DNA from: Megamerina dolium
Lineage: Eukaryota > Arthropoda > Insecta > Diptera > Megamerinidae
Direction of reading: 5' to 3'
Length of the DNA: 64,000 nt
Assembly: GCA_963854835.1 (NCBI GenBank)
Contig: OY978525.1
Location: 65,773,407-65,837,406, forward strand
Part shown: one piece after another, positions 11,227 to 22,552 of the stretch
How the letters are laid out: each line of letters begins with the position of its first letter
Numbering within the stretch: the first letter of the stretch is position 1
Made by a program: the position numbers and the translations under genes
The notes under the pieces: model-generated
Told to the model about the DNA's origin: nothing
The model's database searches: none
The model's input: only the letters and a program-made list of their open reading frames with translations

Positions 11227-11403
11227 AGCTGCTACAATTGTATTAAAAGAAAACAATTGTCATCTGTTACGTGTGGACAAAGAGCATTTTAATCGCATCC
11301 TACGTGATGTCGAGGCAAACACACTGCGGTTACAAGAACATGGCAAGGATGTCCTAGTATTGGAGAGGGTAGCTAAACAACGTGGACAACATTCAGCATT
11401 TAA
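11227..11403 (+). CDS. Epac: Epac exon: second half of cAMP-binding domain and hinge
   Basis: Acceptor CCAG ends at 11226. The leading A completes the Arg codon AG/A begun in the previous exon, followed by [20 protein letters not shown] and [15 protein letters not shown]. These are the last strands, the lid and the hinge helix of the EPAC cyclic-nucleotide-binding domain, whose movement on cAMP binding releases the catalytic domain. The exon ends at TTTAA/GTATGT (11403/11404) with two bases of a Lys codon. The frame would stay open to TAA at 11417-11419, but the exact phase and sequence match to the exon at 60442 support splicing here. The segment [11 protein letters not shown] just before the junction is a variable linker. 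Confidence 0.93.
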
Positions 11404-13960
11404 GTATGTAATTAAGTAATTCAACATTAGCTTAAATATACTTTTTTGTAATTAAAATTAAATCCACTAACCTTTTTGTTATGTTATGTTATGCAAAATA
11501 GCTACCATTATTTCTAACAAACTAACTAGAAATATACAATATTTTTAAATATTCTACACTTAATCGAAATATTTACTTTTTATACAAATACAACTCTCTG
11601 CCACTGAATATGAATATTTTAGAGTGGTTCTAACGCTATGGGCCTATGGGCCATTGAAATTTAGGCGTTGAAATTTAGTGATAGGATAATTTTTTAGTCA
11701 TTCATGCATTGGCAATGTTTTCCTCTATCTATTGTACGTATGTTCTGCAAATAGTAGAGAATAACCAACGCAAATTTTCCATTTTCAACTTAAAATACGA
11801 TTTCTCAGATTCAACGCGCTTTTTCAAGCGGTTCATCATCAAGATAGAACTCTAGATAAGTCCATTCATTCTTTTATGGTATATTATGACCATTAATTTG
11901 TAGTGGAGGTCAAAACAAAACACTAGCACACCGATTATGAATATTCCTAGGGAGTTCTATTCATGCATTTTTTATTTATCTTGAGAGCAAAATTCTCTTA
12001 TTATAAAATCCCTGGGAGGAGCGAAATAAGGAAGAAAGTATTTCGAATTTTCGAACTCAGCTGTTTTGCTTTTTGACACTTCTTTTTAATATTTTTCAAT
12101 GTGTAGAAAAGCAAACAAGATAAATTTATTCAAATCACATTATATTAAACTTTATGAAAATGAAAAGACAAAGGCTGTAGTCAACATTTTTTTGCTACCA
12201 TACTTTCTACTACCTCCTTCATACCAATTAAGTTACATATTCCATATTAAACGGCCTCCTCCCGTGCGTTTTCAGGATTTAAAATTTTGAGCCACCTTCT
12301 GCCGCACGTATTTCTTTTGGTCTACCCATACCTATTATACTCGTATTAAAGTTTTATTTCGTTACTAAGAATTAATTTTAACTTACACGTATTACTACCT
12401 CTTTCCAATCTTAAATATTCTTAATTGGTGGCCCAGCCGAATTAAGCTTTTTTTCAGCTTCCCACTAATACTTAGTGATCTCATCTGTGCTGCCTTGCAC
12501 AAATCCACGAGCAATATCATGGTGGGCTTCCATAAACGTTAGCAGTAGTTGAAAAATTAGAAAAATTCTCCTCTTGTCGAACTTCATTCAGAATAGGAGG
12601 ATTGGAAAAAGGGAAAAAATTCCAGTGAGGTTTTATTAAAAATAGGAGCAATAGGAAAAGGGAAATAATTCCCAGGGGTGTTTCTATTCATAATCGGGAT
12701 GTAGATAAATTACATCGTTCCCTTGTGGTATATTTTGACCATTACTTCGTAATTGCGTGCTTGGTTTTGATTAAGCGAGAAAGCGACTTTACAGACATTT
12801 CGTCGCCTTACTGAGATCATCATTGGTACTCAATATATTAAATACGAAAATAATTCTTAGTCAAAAAAAGTTAGTAAGAACCAAAGCGAACATATACACT
12901 CCTGTTTTTCTCTTTTTGAAAACTAACTGAAGAGCTTAAGGGATTAATTGAAATAAATTATACTCAAAATATACACATTTTCTTTTCCAATACAAAGCTT
13001 TTAAAAGTTACAAATATATGAAGCCCAAAGAATCGAAAGTGTACTGGAAAATTGGGTTGATCGGACTGTACTGTAGCCGTGGCAGTGATTTGAATGAGGT
13101 TGTGTTTCATTCTTAAGTGGAAAAGCTCAATCTTTTTAGAAAACTCATGGCTTTGAAAAAATATTCATTCGTTGTTATATCCGATTCGAATTCCAAAATT
13201 TTAAAGGCCCACCCTATATATAGCGAAATACCAAGCTTCTGAAGAATGCTCACTTCATTGCAGTTGGTTGTTGTTGTTGAACGTACCTGATATGTTACTC
13301 ACTCGAATTCTTTTTCCATCCCATTAAGCTACGATAACAATATTCATAAACCCCATCTGGCGTGTACCATAAGTTTGGAAAAAATGTCATTACAAAAGGC
13401 CTTCAAAACCAGTGATTACACTTTTTGTTATGTTTAGCAACTACATGATACATGACTACGATGCTGACAATTCATATTCCATATATTATCTGTAAAACGT
13501 TTGTAAAAAATGTTAATGTTAGCACTTAAATTGCAATTTCCGGATCACTTCACAGCTGTTAATTTGTATACTTATGGTGATTTTAATTGACATATACTAA
13601 TTGTTTTAAATACCACTATTATGATTTTTGCAATATTCCGGGGAAAATCAATTATTATTTGATTGAACAAAGTTTTGTTGTTATAAAACATTTCTACTAA
13701 TTTTATTTTATCATATTGGTATTCAGAAGGCATCTTTACATTGGAATATTAAAATTATGTTTGTTTTTAAGGTAGTATAATTAAAATCAATTTAGAAAAA
13801 CGGCCAGACAAGGATATCTTTTCTAGCCCCACTTTTAGAATATATGACGTATATACTCATATGAGCTAACATGTGTCGGACGGTGTTGTAAGCAGCAGAT
13901 ATTCCCACATCTCCGCGACGCTGTATTGATTTATGATTGTGCTTCAGGCGGTGATTATAC
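11404..13960. other. Intron start without recognised element
   Basis: I see no family motifs. Two loosely similar segments (GGTATATTATGACCATTA near 11878 and GGTATATTTTGACCATTA near 12726) suggest an old diverged duplication or repeat family, with little else. Confidence 0.35.
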
Positions 13961-13965
13961 CATAA

Positions 13966-14125
13966 TTAATCAAAAACTCACTTGGAGAGATCATATTAAA
14001 TTAGTGATTCATAAAGCTGTGATTGTTCCAATATGGAAGTAGGGAATAGAAATATGGGGCACCCGTCAAAGTATTAAAAACTATTGCAAACTATCCAGGG
14101 TATGTAATCCAACGTTGATGTAATA
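13966..14125 (+). pseudogene. Jockey-like RT C-terminal scrap
   Basis: It reads LTWRDHIK, then after a gap AVIVPIWK, a stop, GIEIWGTRQS. This order (LTW..HI, then PIWTYGIQxWG) is the C-terminal part of Jockey-type reverse transcriptases; about 40 residues in between are missing. Very short. Confidence 0.45.
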
Positions 14126-14220
14126 TACATCGTGAATTAAAAAAAGATATAACAGTTATGAGGTGGGCGAGATTTTCTAAAATCTCATTTCCTACCTTCA
14201 TTTAATACCTCCTAGCTTCT

Positions 14221-14722
14221 ACACGCGAGCAGCATTCTCAGGTGAACGAAGGCAGGACGAAGTATCTAGTGTCAACAAACAAAGAGTTCCATCGTCTTGG
14301 ACAGCACGTCACTGTTGACAACTACGCTTTTGAGGTAGTAAGGGACTTTGTCTATTTTGGAACCAGCATTAACAGCAGTAATTTCGTTAGCCTGGAGATA
14401 TTGCGAAGGATCACTCTTGCAAACGGGTGCTACTTTGGGCTAAGTAAGCAATTGAGAAGTCGAGCTCTCTCTCGAAGAACGAAAACTACACTCTACAAGT
14501 GTCTCATCATGCCTGTTCTAACATATGGCGCTGAAGCCCGGACAATTTACACCTCGGATGAGCGAATGCTTGGAGTTTTTGAGAGAAAAGTCCTACGCAA
14601 GATCTTGGACCTATTTGCGTTGGTGGCGAGTACCGTATAAGGTATAACCATGAGCTGAATGAGCTGTATGCTGATATTGACATAGTAAAGCACATCAAAA
14701 TCCAGCGGCTGCGCTGGTCAGA
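14221..14722 (+). pseudogene. RTE retrotransposon fragment 1 (RT C-terminal part)
   Basis: The 132-residue frame at 14242-14640 (TKYLVSTNKE, GQHVTVDNYAFEVV, RTKTTLYKCLIMPVLTYG) matches residues about 460-600 of the RTE protein at 51102-53126. Compared with the copy at 56662, about 35 bp are missing just upstream (near 14240). Similarity stops abruptly at IQRLRW (about 14722). Both ends are truncated. Confidence 0.88.
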
Positions 14723-15479
14723 TTCATAGAATCTGACAAAACATTGCAAAACATGGACGTGGCTCCGGTCAATATGTCCGAGCCACATTCTCGCATTAAA
14801 GTTTTCGCGGCAATAAATTTTTGGAGCCAGTACAGGCGGAATCGAGTGCTTTGACATTAGTGTATGATTTCTCTCGTTGATGAATGGAGAATACCGCTAA
14901 AGCCTGGGTATACTGCGATTTCGACTTCTCTGAAAGAAGTTGTATTTTCGATTTGCAAGATCTCTAAGATCGAAGGTTCTTTGTTATTGAGAAAGTTGAG
15001 AAATTATGGCGATTGTGCTTTATATTCGTATTTAGCTGCGTTCGATGAAGCACGGAATGAGACGTCGTCCATATAGGCGACACGAGAAATTGTTCTGTAA
15101 GTTGCCAAGCAGTTAATGCACAAATCACACTTTCGCACAAGGGATATTCTCTCATCAACTATAAGTATTGAGACCTTCATGCATTTCCGCAACTGGTTAT
15201 TTCGATTCTTATTGTAAGTATTGAAATTCTGTATGAATATGCGTTTCATGACAGCATGTCGTGTAATCGTAAGTCAACGTAGTAAACAAACCTAATAGTT
15301 GAGGCACGAATAGGTACCAGACGGTATGAGCAGAGATTTTGTGAGCGTGGCTTTACTAAAGAATAAGTTTTCAAATACGATAAATCAGTCTAAAAATTCG
15401 TAACACCAACTGTTTTAACAAAATCTACGCGAGGAACGTATAATAAAGGGATGTATGATTAGTGGGAGTACTGAGACTG
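14723..15479. other. Stretch without firm assignment
   Basis: Short open frames only. A minus-strand segment near 15078-15060 reads AYMDDVSF, which looks like an RT active-site box, but flanking sequence does not confirm it. Confidence 0.3.
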
Positions 15480-16425
15480 AAGATGCATTTCACAATTTCT
15501 AGACTGGTATAGAATCTAAAAGGGGTTCGCCTTCATGTCCGTACGATTGTATATCCGGTTCAAGAAAATACAGCAAGTAGTGTGCATTTTCGCCAAATGC
15601 TGCATTTTTTTTAAATGTTATCACTTAAACGCTGCAACAAATTAGCATAATACTCGCATAATCAATAAAAATTATCCCACGTGCATCCCAAAAAAAAACA
15701 GACGCCATAACCTTGCTGCAGATGGAACTGTCTTCGCCTTCTTTGGACACGATTCTCCCCTTTCAGTCCACTGTTCGTACCCATGTCTCATCCATGGGTA
15801 CGAATCGATGGAAAAACTCGGCTATATTACTATGAAACATCGCCAAACACTCTATAGAAACCTCTTCACGACGTTGTTTTTGTTCTATTGTGAGCAAACG
15901 CGACACCCATCTTGCACACAGCTTTTTCCTCTCCATATTTTCAGTCAATATACGATGTATAGTGGGTGCCGTAGCTCAGTGGTTAGTGTGTTCGCCTTCT
16001 GATCTGTAGGTCGTGGTTCAATCCCCGGCTGATGCATAACAAATTTAATATCGATAAGATTTTTCTTTCGAATGGTACCCACCTGTCGGCAAGCAATTGG
16101 CAATTCTTCCGACAGTAACAACTTGACATGAAAAAGCTTCTTAAAGAACTCTGTGACAAAGCTCCGAAAAAGTGATGTCGCAAGGGTTCTGCCGTTCGGA
16201 ACCGGCTAAAATAAGTAGGTCCCTTCTAATACTGTCCAAATTCAAGACGTACAACAGTAGTGGAAGAGAGAAGCTCGGCCAATGAGCCCTTCGGGGCTTT
16301 AAGTGCCACATATTTATTTTTTTTTTATACGATGTATAGCACTTTTTGAAATGCCTGTAATTTCAGCTAGCACACTCACCGGCGAGCATCCAATACCATT
16401 TTGTGGATTTTCTTAACCATAAAAT
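15480..16425 (-). pseudogene. Mariner (DD34D type) fragment split by a SINE
   Basis: On the minus strand KKIHKMVLDARR and VSVLAEITGISKSAIHRI (about 16420-16340) give the mariner helix-turn-helix region. After the SINE at 15963-16325 comes NMERKKLCARWVSRLLT, then FVPMDETW with the first catalytic Asp (near 15795), and KVMASVFFWDARGIIFIDY (near 15710-15655). Stops and shifts are frequent and the remaining catalytic residues are not recognisable downstream. The SINE's 14-bp target duplication (TATACGATGTATAG) lies inside the mariner, so the mariner is older. Confidence 0.8.
15963..16325 (+). mobile_element. tRNA-derived SINE, copy 1 (inside mariner)
   Basis: The body starts TGGGTGCCGTAGCTCAGTGG (A box TAGCTCAGTGG) and has a B box GGTTCAATCCC about 43 bases on, the internal RNA polymerase III promoter of tRNA genes. 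It ends AAGTGCCACATATTTATTTTTT. A 14-bp direct repeat TATACGATGTATAG at 15949-15962 and 16326-16339 is the target duplication. At 363 bp it is essentially full length compared with copy 4 (366 bp). No protein is encoded; it relies on a LINE for mobilisation. Confidence 0.93.
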
Positions 16426-16619
16426 AGAAAGAATAGATTAAGAATTATAACAGTTAAGTTTTATTATAGCAGGCCATATAAAAAAAATAGATAACAATAA
16501 TTTTTTTTTTATTAACGATTCTTAAAATACAGACGAAAGCGTTTTTAATATTGCACCTAGTACATATAACTAATAAGTGGTACTAATAAGCAATTTTGAT
16601 TGGAAAATTTTGCATGGAA

Positions 16620-18120
16620 TGAAATGCTGTTTTGCTACTCGCTATCCATTAGGTCTGCTACTGTTTTCCTTTTTAGCTGTCTAGGTAGTGCAACCGCCTG
16701 CAGAAGACTGGATGCTGTAACGTTGACATGTGTTTTCACACGTTGTTTTAGCCACGTCGTCTACTATTGGTATATCAAGGTCACTGTGGAGATCGGTGTT
16801 TCTGATGAAATATGTAGCATTTACGATGCATCGGAGCACTTTATTTTGAAAGCGTTGGATTGTTGCAGTACATTGCTTGTTGGCACAACTCCAAAATTGT
16901 ATGCCATAAGTCCTAACCGGCTTCAGAATTTATTTTATAAACCATTAGTTTGTTGTAGATTGACAGTTTAGAGTACCTGCGATGAGGTGGAATTTCTTAG
17001 TTTTAAGTCAAGCTCTTCCCGTTTTTTCTTAATATGCGCTTTCCAGCGTCTGTACTATATGTACAGACTTATCTTTGTTTAACTTGATTCGCCATTTTTT
17101 TGCCCATGAAGCAATTTGATTGACTGTTTCCTGTAATTTAGCAGTCGCGTCTTCAATATTGTTGTCCATTGCTAGGACCGTGGTATCATCTCCAAATATG
17201 GCTGTTACTTGTTAGTTTGCCGAGAGTAGGTCATATGTATACAGTAGATATAGTATAGGCCCAAGAATGCTTCTCTGTGGGACACCTGCGTTTATCTATT
17301 TTAGAGATGAGTGGGCATCTTCGTATTTTACACTAAAGTACCTGTCGTCAAGATACGATGAAAGCAACTCACAGTATTGTGTAGGCATTAACGCTCTAAT
17401 TTTTGTAGTAATCCATCATGCCTTATTGAAGGCTTGTGATACATCTAAGAAGACAGCACAACACACTTTTTTTTCTTCCATCGCTGATTCAAACTGATGA
17501 GTAGGAATCAATTCTCTCTTCTCGATTATCGGTAATAAAAGTATTAGCAGCAGTTTTTCAAGTAGCTTCGACATGATTGGCAATAGAGATATTGGCCTAT
17601 ATGAGGATACGTCAATATTTCTGCGAATTTCCAATATATGGGTATTTGTCTCAAACGAAAGCACTATTAATTAAATCGCATAGGTAGATGATGCAGTTAT
17701 TTGGTAAGTTTCGAAGAACTTCAGTTGTTATCAAGTCGAAACCAGGAGATTTCTAGAGTTTCATTTTTAGAATGTTCTCATTCACTTCCTCTGGAATGAC
17801 CGGAGTAATTTCGGTGTGCTCTTCGGGCCAATTTGTACTTATATCAATAATATCTTGGCCTTCATTTGGACTGAAGGTCTTTTCGAGGTGTTCACCAAAC
17901 AGATTTGCCTTTTGAACATATGTTTTACCTCACTGAGTCTTATTGATTTTCACTGGGGCAGACTGCTGCATTGGCCTGTTAAATGATTTGGCCGCCTTCC
18001 ACAGGGAGTATTCAGTATTTTTGTCTGCCGTGAGGGTCATTAGAAAACTATTAAAAGTGATATTTTTATATGATTTAATTGTTGTGTGTAATTTCTTTAG
18101 TTGCTCGGTTTAGTTGCGAC
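16620..18120 (-). pseudogene. Jockey-clade LINE reverse transcriptase, second lineage (degraded)
   Basis: On the minus strand: WKAAKSFNRP (near 18010), EEVNENILKMKL and KSPGFDLIT (about 17790-17740), SSYRPISLLPIMSKLLEKLLL (about 17606-17545), VFLDVSQAFNKAW (about 17455-17415) and GVPQRSILGPILY. The active-site box reads IFGDDTTVLA where Jockey elements usually have FADDT. It runs to a C-terminal block near 16660. Many stops. This is a different lineage from the Jockey at 46239-50553. Confidence 0.8.
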
Positions 18121-18507
18121 TTTATTAACGGACATCTAATTACTTGCCAACGTTTCCGTACTAACAAACATTGAAAAACAATTTAACTGATCAGATTGAT
18201 TTTAGTAAATGTAAGTGTGGCATCTCTGCCATATATTAACAATCTGGCGTGGCACGCCTCGTATCCCAAAAATACTAAGTTTTCTTTTCCTGTTATCCTA
18301 TCATACATGACATAGCGATCCTGCAATCTCGAACTGAAATTTTCTTATTCTGGATGCTCGATTTTAATTTCCTGCCCATAATGATCCTGATCTTAATGAT
18401 CATGGTAGATGTCTACGCAAGAATCAATTAATGTGAGGTTTTAAAAGAGGGTACCTTGCAGAAGGAATAGAAATAGTAGAAGAATACAGTCCAGGGGAAT
18501 CAAGAGC
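18121..18507. other. Stretch without recognised content
   Basis: No family motifs or repeat ends seen between the Jockey remnant and the small basic frame that follows. Confidence 0.35.
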
Positions 18508-18729
18508 TTGAGTACCCCATACGCGCCAAAGCAGATAACAGCCATTTATGAACAAGTACTAAAGCGGCTAACAATAGAAGAACACAGAAAGCGCCGAGCA
18601 AGGCAAACATTGCAACTAAGAAACTTGAGAAAAAAGAGGCGGCAAACGAAGTCAAACTCGTCAAAGTGTTGCAGAATTACACCGCGTAATTGCGATTACG
18701 ACGAATGTAAAGCAAAAAAAACAGGCTAG
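18508..18729 (+). CDS. Unrecognised small basic open frame
   Basis: A 73-residue frame starting MSTPYAPKQITAIYEQ, strongly Arg/Lys-rich in its middle (HRKRRARQTLQLRNLRKKRR) and Cys-containing at the end. I do not recognise the family. It may be a scrap of a retrotransposon gag-like protein or chance. It lies just upstream of a 3' tip of an RTE element. Confidence 0.2.
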   Translation: MSTPYAPKQITAIYEQVLKRLTIEEHRKRRARQTLQLRNLRKKRRQTKSNSSKCCRITPRNCDYDECKAKKTG

Positions 18730-18890
18730 TAGCAGAAATAAATAGAGAACGTTGGAGCTATGGGGACTACTCAAAGCCGCGAGGAAATATTCAACAACAA
18801 TACCGCAAGTAGCAGTGTCGCTGCAACGAATGGAAACACCAGAACGTTGATGCTATATTTTATTTTATAGGGCATGATAGTTTTGCCTAA

Positions 18891-18927
18891 ATCGATTTTC
18901 GTTTATAATGGCCACATAAGTAAGTAT
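18891..18927 (+). mobile_element. Isolated 3' tip of the RTE family
   Basis: GCCTAAATCGATTTTCG and TTATAATGGCCACATAAGTAAGTA match the last bases of the RTE copies at 56643-57653 (stop codon, short 3' UTR, TAAG repeats) with a few changes. Only about 37 bases remain, an extreme 5' truncation as is common for LINE insertions. Confidence 0.75.
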
Positions 18928-19865
18928 TGCTAGTTTTAATAGTATATGTAATAAATATGCATCATAAAGAATATGTGCAAGCAATTATTAAGAAATGCGC
19001 TTAGGAATGATTTGGTATAGTGTTAAAAAAAGGATAATTAGAAAAAAAATAAGAATAAAAATCAAATTTGCGTGTAACAGCGTACACCTGATAGAAATAA
19101 AACTTCTTAAGACACCCAAATCATCTCTTAACACCACCTTGTATGAATTCACCTAACAAATATTTCGTAAGTGGTTTAAGGATACCCAAACCTCTAGATT
19201 TTGTGTAAAGTTTGAGATCACCTACTTCAATTTACATATATATTAGTCCTGTTTTAGATACAAAAACCTTTGCATGAAATACATTTTGTTTGTGAGCGAT
19301 GGAGGGGAGGAGAGAGGGGTTTTTGTTTCAGGTATATGAGACACGCTTGATAAGGACCATCAGTAATCAGTAATCGGACTATCCTACAATTGTGGCAAAT
19401 CGACCAACATGTTCTCATTTCTACAGCAACTACTACAGTAAAGTTGAAACTTACCATATTTTATCACTTTTGGCCTTTTTATATATACATTTTTCTTTTT
19501 TAATTGCATGGTCTATTATGAATGTGCTAATCACATATTAATAAAACAAATATGTGAAAGTAGTAAAATATTTGAGCCACCAAAATAATTTTAAAATTAT
19601 CGACTGGCATTTTCTTCCCATAACTTTAACTTGCAATATATAGATTAGTACATATAAGCATGTGACCTCTGTATTTTAAATGCTGCTATAAATTTATATT
19701 TTAAGTTAACTATGTAGGTACATAAATATGTTCTCAAAATTTTATCTTTTAATGTAAGTACACATATTTGTGATTTAATTTTGATAAGCGATTTTTTAAA
19801 TGTTTTAACATGTGTAACAATGAAACGTGAAATTAATATTTTTGTTTATGCATTAGTAATAAATG
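18928..19865. other. AT-rich stretch without recognised content
   Basis: No coding motifs or repeat ends found. Confidence 0.35.
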
Positions 19866-20098
19866 TGGGTGCCGTAGCTCAGTGGTTAGTGTGTTTGCCT
19901 TCTGATCTGTAGGTCGTGGTTCAATCCCTGATGCATAAAAAATTTAATATCGAAAAGATTTTTCTTTCGAACGGTACCCACCTATCGGCAAGCAATTGGC
20001 AATTCTTCCGACAGTAACAACATGCCATGAAAAAGCAAATTGGCCATGACGGCCAATGAACCCTTGGGAGCTTTAAGTGCCACATATTTATTTTTTTT
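19866..20098 (+). mobile_element. tRNA-derived SINE, copy 2 (internally deleted)
   Basis: It has the same head as copy 1 with A box TAGCTCAGTGG and B box GGTTCAATCCC. It lacks CCGG after the B box and about 130 bp of the body (the part between GAAAAAGC and GGCCAATGA). It ends GCCACATATTTATTTTTTTT and abuts a truncated Jockey element directly. No target duplication was found around it. Confidence 0.88.
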
Positions 20099-22530
20099 AT
20101 ATGTCCTTTTTTTTAATTTTCAGCGTTATTGAGCAAGGTTGAAAAGTTAATTTTGATAATGAGGACTGTGAAGAGGGTGGATTGGGTGTAAACACACTTT
20201 TTAGGTGGTCCAAACCCTTCTCACAGTTGCTTCTAGCCCAATTACCGTCACTCAAACGGATGGGGGAATCAGTGAGAATTGGCCGATTTGAGTTTTTTGA
20301 TGATTTCCACAAAAAGTAGTCTGTCGCTTCACCAGGTGTTAATTTGGCTATGTGCTCTTCTAACTCTTTGTTGTTTTTATTTTTTAGGGCTTGCTTCAAA
20401 TTTCGAGTACAGTGCTGTAGCTGTGTTTTCAGATTCGGTGATCTGAATTCTTGCCATTGCCTTCGCAGAATAAAACATGATGTTTTATTCTGCTTTTTAT
20501 CAATATGGCAGTTCCTCCGCGTGCCTTACCATGCGGATGATTTGTGGTGTACAGTTTGTAATATGGTATTCGGTAGCAATTTTTGTCAGTGAAATGGGTC
20601 TCAGATATCATCATTAGGTCGATCTGGTTGGATTAAAGGAATTGAATTAGCTCCAAACGGTGCTGGCTTAAGCCGTTGGCGTTCCAGTGGCATATCTTGA
20701 GACGACTCATGGTCTGGGTAGCAATGTTTGGAATATCATCGATTGATTTTTCATAATTTCTTGCATCATTGTTTGCATTGAGTTCATGAATTGGTTCATA
20801 TTCTGGATTAAAGTTTGAAGCAATTGTTCAAGGGTACTTGGCTGTTGGGTGGGCAGTGAGTGCTTTTGCTCATTATTTACATTGCTTTGTTGGTGTGGGT
20901 TTTGTTTTAAAACACTAGCATATGAATTGGTTTGATTCTTGTTTGGAATTGCAGAGAAGAATTGTGTTGCATCAAGATTTTGTCTCTTACTTGAGTTGGC
21001 TATCTGAGTTTGCTCAACTGGTTTTAGAGGTTGCTTGCTAGCGGAGAAATTTAGCTTCAGGGTTTTATATACGGGGCAACCTCTATAATTTGCGGTGTGA
21101 TTACCTCCACAATTGCTACATTTTTTCATGCTAGCATCGCCTTTAGACTTTGGGCATATGTTTGATTTATGAAGATCTCCACAAATCACACAAACAGTTG
21201 GCAGGGTACAATATGTCTTAGTATGACCATATTCTTGGCAGTTGCTGCACTGAGGAGGTCCAGTTCTATTATAGGGTTCTTCGATTGTGATTTTGCAATG
21301 CAATAAATATCGAATTTTATATATGGGGTGTACTTCACCTTTATTTAGGGGTTTTGTTTCAGGCTGAAGATCAATACGATATAACGGTTGAGGTATATTG
21401 CTCTTGTTGAGAATGTTGAATACTGTTTTGGCTTGAAACCCTTCTTCCTAAAGGGCAAGTTTGATTTCGTTAATATCAACGTTGGGTTCGACGCCTTTTT
21501 TCAGCATCAAATCCTGCAATTACTTTTCGATGATGAGTTTCGCTATAGATTTGTACTTTCGTTTCTTCAATTTGGCCTTTGCGAATAGGAACAACGTGGA
21601 AATTCTTTGGTCCTATAAGACTTGTAATTCTGGAAATCAACATATCTGAGTTGCGTTCTCTTAAGAAAATGGGTAGGGGTTTGAAATTTTTCTTGCGGAT
21701 GATATTTTCGTCACTTTCATCACTTGAAAGTGACGAAAGTGACGAACTAATAGGGGTAGCGTTCTGAGTTTTTGTTGAATTCTTTTGTTTTGAATTTTGG
21801 AGACTTCTTTTTCGCTTTACTACAGTAATGTAGCGATCAATTCCAGTTTGAACAGCAACTGGTTCTTTATTAGTCATCGCACTAGTTGCTTTTACTACTG
21901 GGTCATGCACTTCAGTAGAAAGGCCGTTATTTGTTTGCTTTGATGTTGTAGCTGTTGGTGTTACAGCAGGAGAACCATTGTACACTCCACGGTATAGAGA
22001 GAGATAGTATATCACGGGAGAACATATTATTTTTTTTTGTCTGTATTTGATGTGATTGGACATGAGATTGTTGTTGCCAAATTTGATGTAGTGTTAGAGG
22101 GAGGAATATGTGCTGGAAAAAGATATTTGCACTGTTACCTTCACTTGTGCAGTGTGTATCAACTGATTTTTTTGATAATGCACTTATCAGGATGGTTTGA
22201 GCGGGTGATTGCAAATTATGATTTACACACACATTAACAGGCGATTGCCTTTGCCGGAGAGGAGAGCGCCTAACACTCATATTACCAACAAAATTTGTTT
22301 GCAAACTATGTTATTATTTTTTTCTTTGATTTTATTGTTCTTTCAACTTATCTGTACTATGTTATTATTATTTTTTTCTTTGATTTTTTTATTCTTTCAA
22401 CTTATCTGAACTGCTAGATTTTATTTAGCGTCTTTTCGCAATATATTTGATTTTTAAAACCGAAATCAATTATTTATTTAACTCTATTAATGGAGAGATA
22501 CAAAACACGTCCACTCTTATCGGTGACTAT
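20099..22530 (-). mobile_element. Jockey-clade LINE, copy 1 (deleted, 3'-truncated)
   Basis: It is the same family as the element at 46239-50553, read on the minus strand. The 5' UTR lies at about 22530-22070, ORF1 pieces at 22063-20707, then the start of ORF2 (endonuclease, 20705-20470). An internal jump of about 630 bp skips most of the endonuclease. After it come the linker and the block WARSNCEKGLDHLKSVFTPN. The element stops near 20099, just before the reverse transcriptase, where the SINE begins. No poly-A or target duplication is visible at this end, so truncation is by deletion or recombination. Confidence 0.88.
20707..22230 (-). pseudogene. Jockey ORF1 (Gag-like RNA-binding protein), broken
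   Basis: The C-terminal frame (21303-20707, 198 residues) has three zinc knuckles: CSNCQEYGHTKTYC (about residues 19-32), CVICGDLHKSNIC (38-50) and CSNCGGNHTANYRGC (62-76), the nucleic-acid-binding array of Jockey/I Gag proteins. A Gln/Asn-rich tail follows (about 135-175). The N-terminal part is split in other frames (22304-21476). ORF1 protein packages the LINE RNA. Its stop overlaps the ORF2 start as ATGA, as in the other copy. Confidence 0.85.
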
Positions 22531-22552
22531 CACATACGATGATGTGAATATA

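Noticed and set aside
15060..15080. AYMDDV, an RT active-site-like box on the minus strand
   Set aside because: Neighbouring sequence shows no other RT blocks in order, so it is probably chance.
15964..16035. tRNA gene with A and B boxes
   Set aside because: The same head recurs at four sites followed by the same 290-bp body and target duplications, so it is a SINE. The 3' half does not continue as a proper tRNA acceptor stem and no isolated tRNA ends there.
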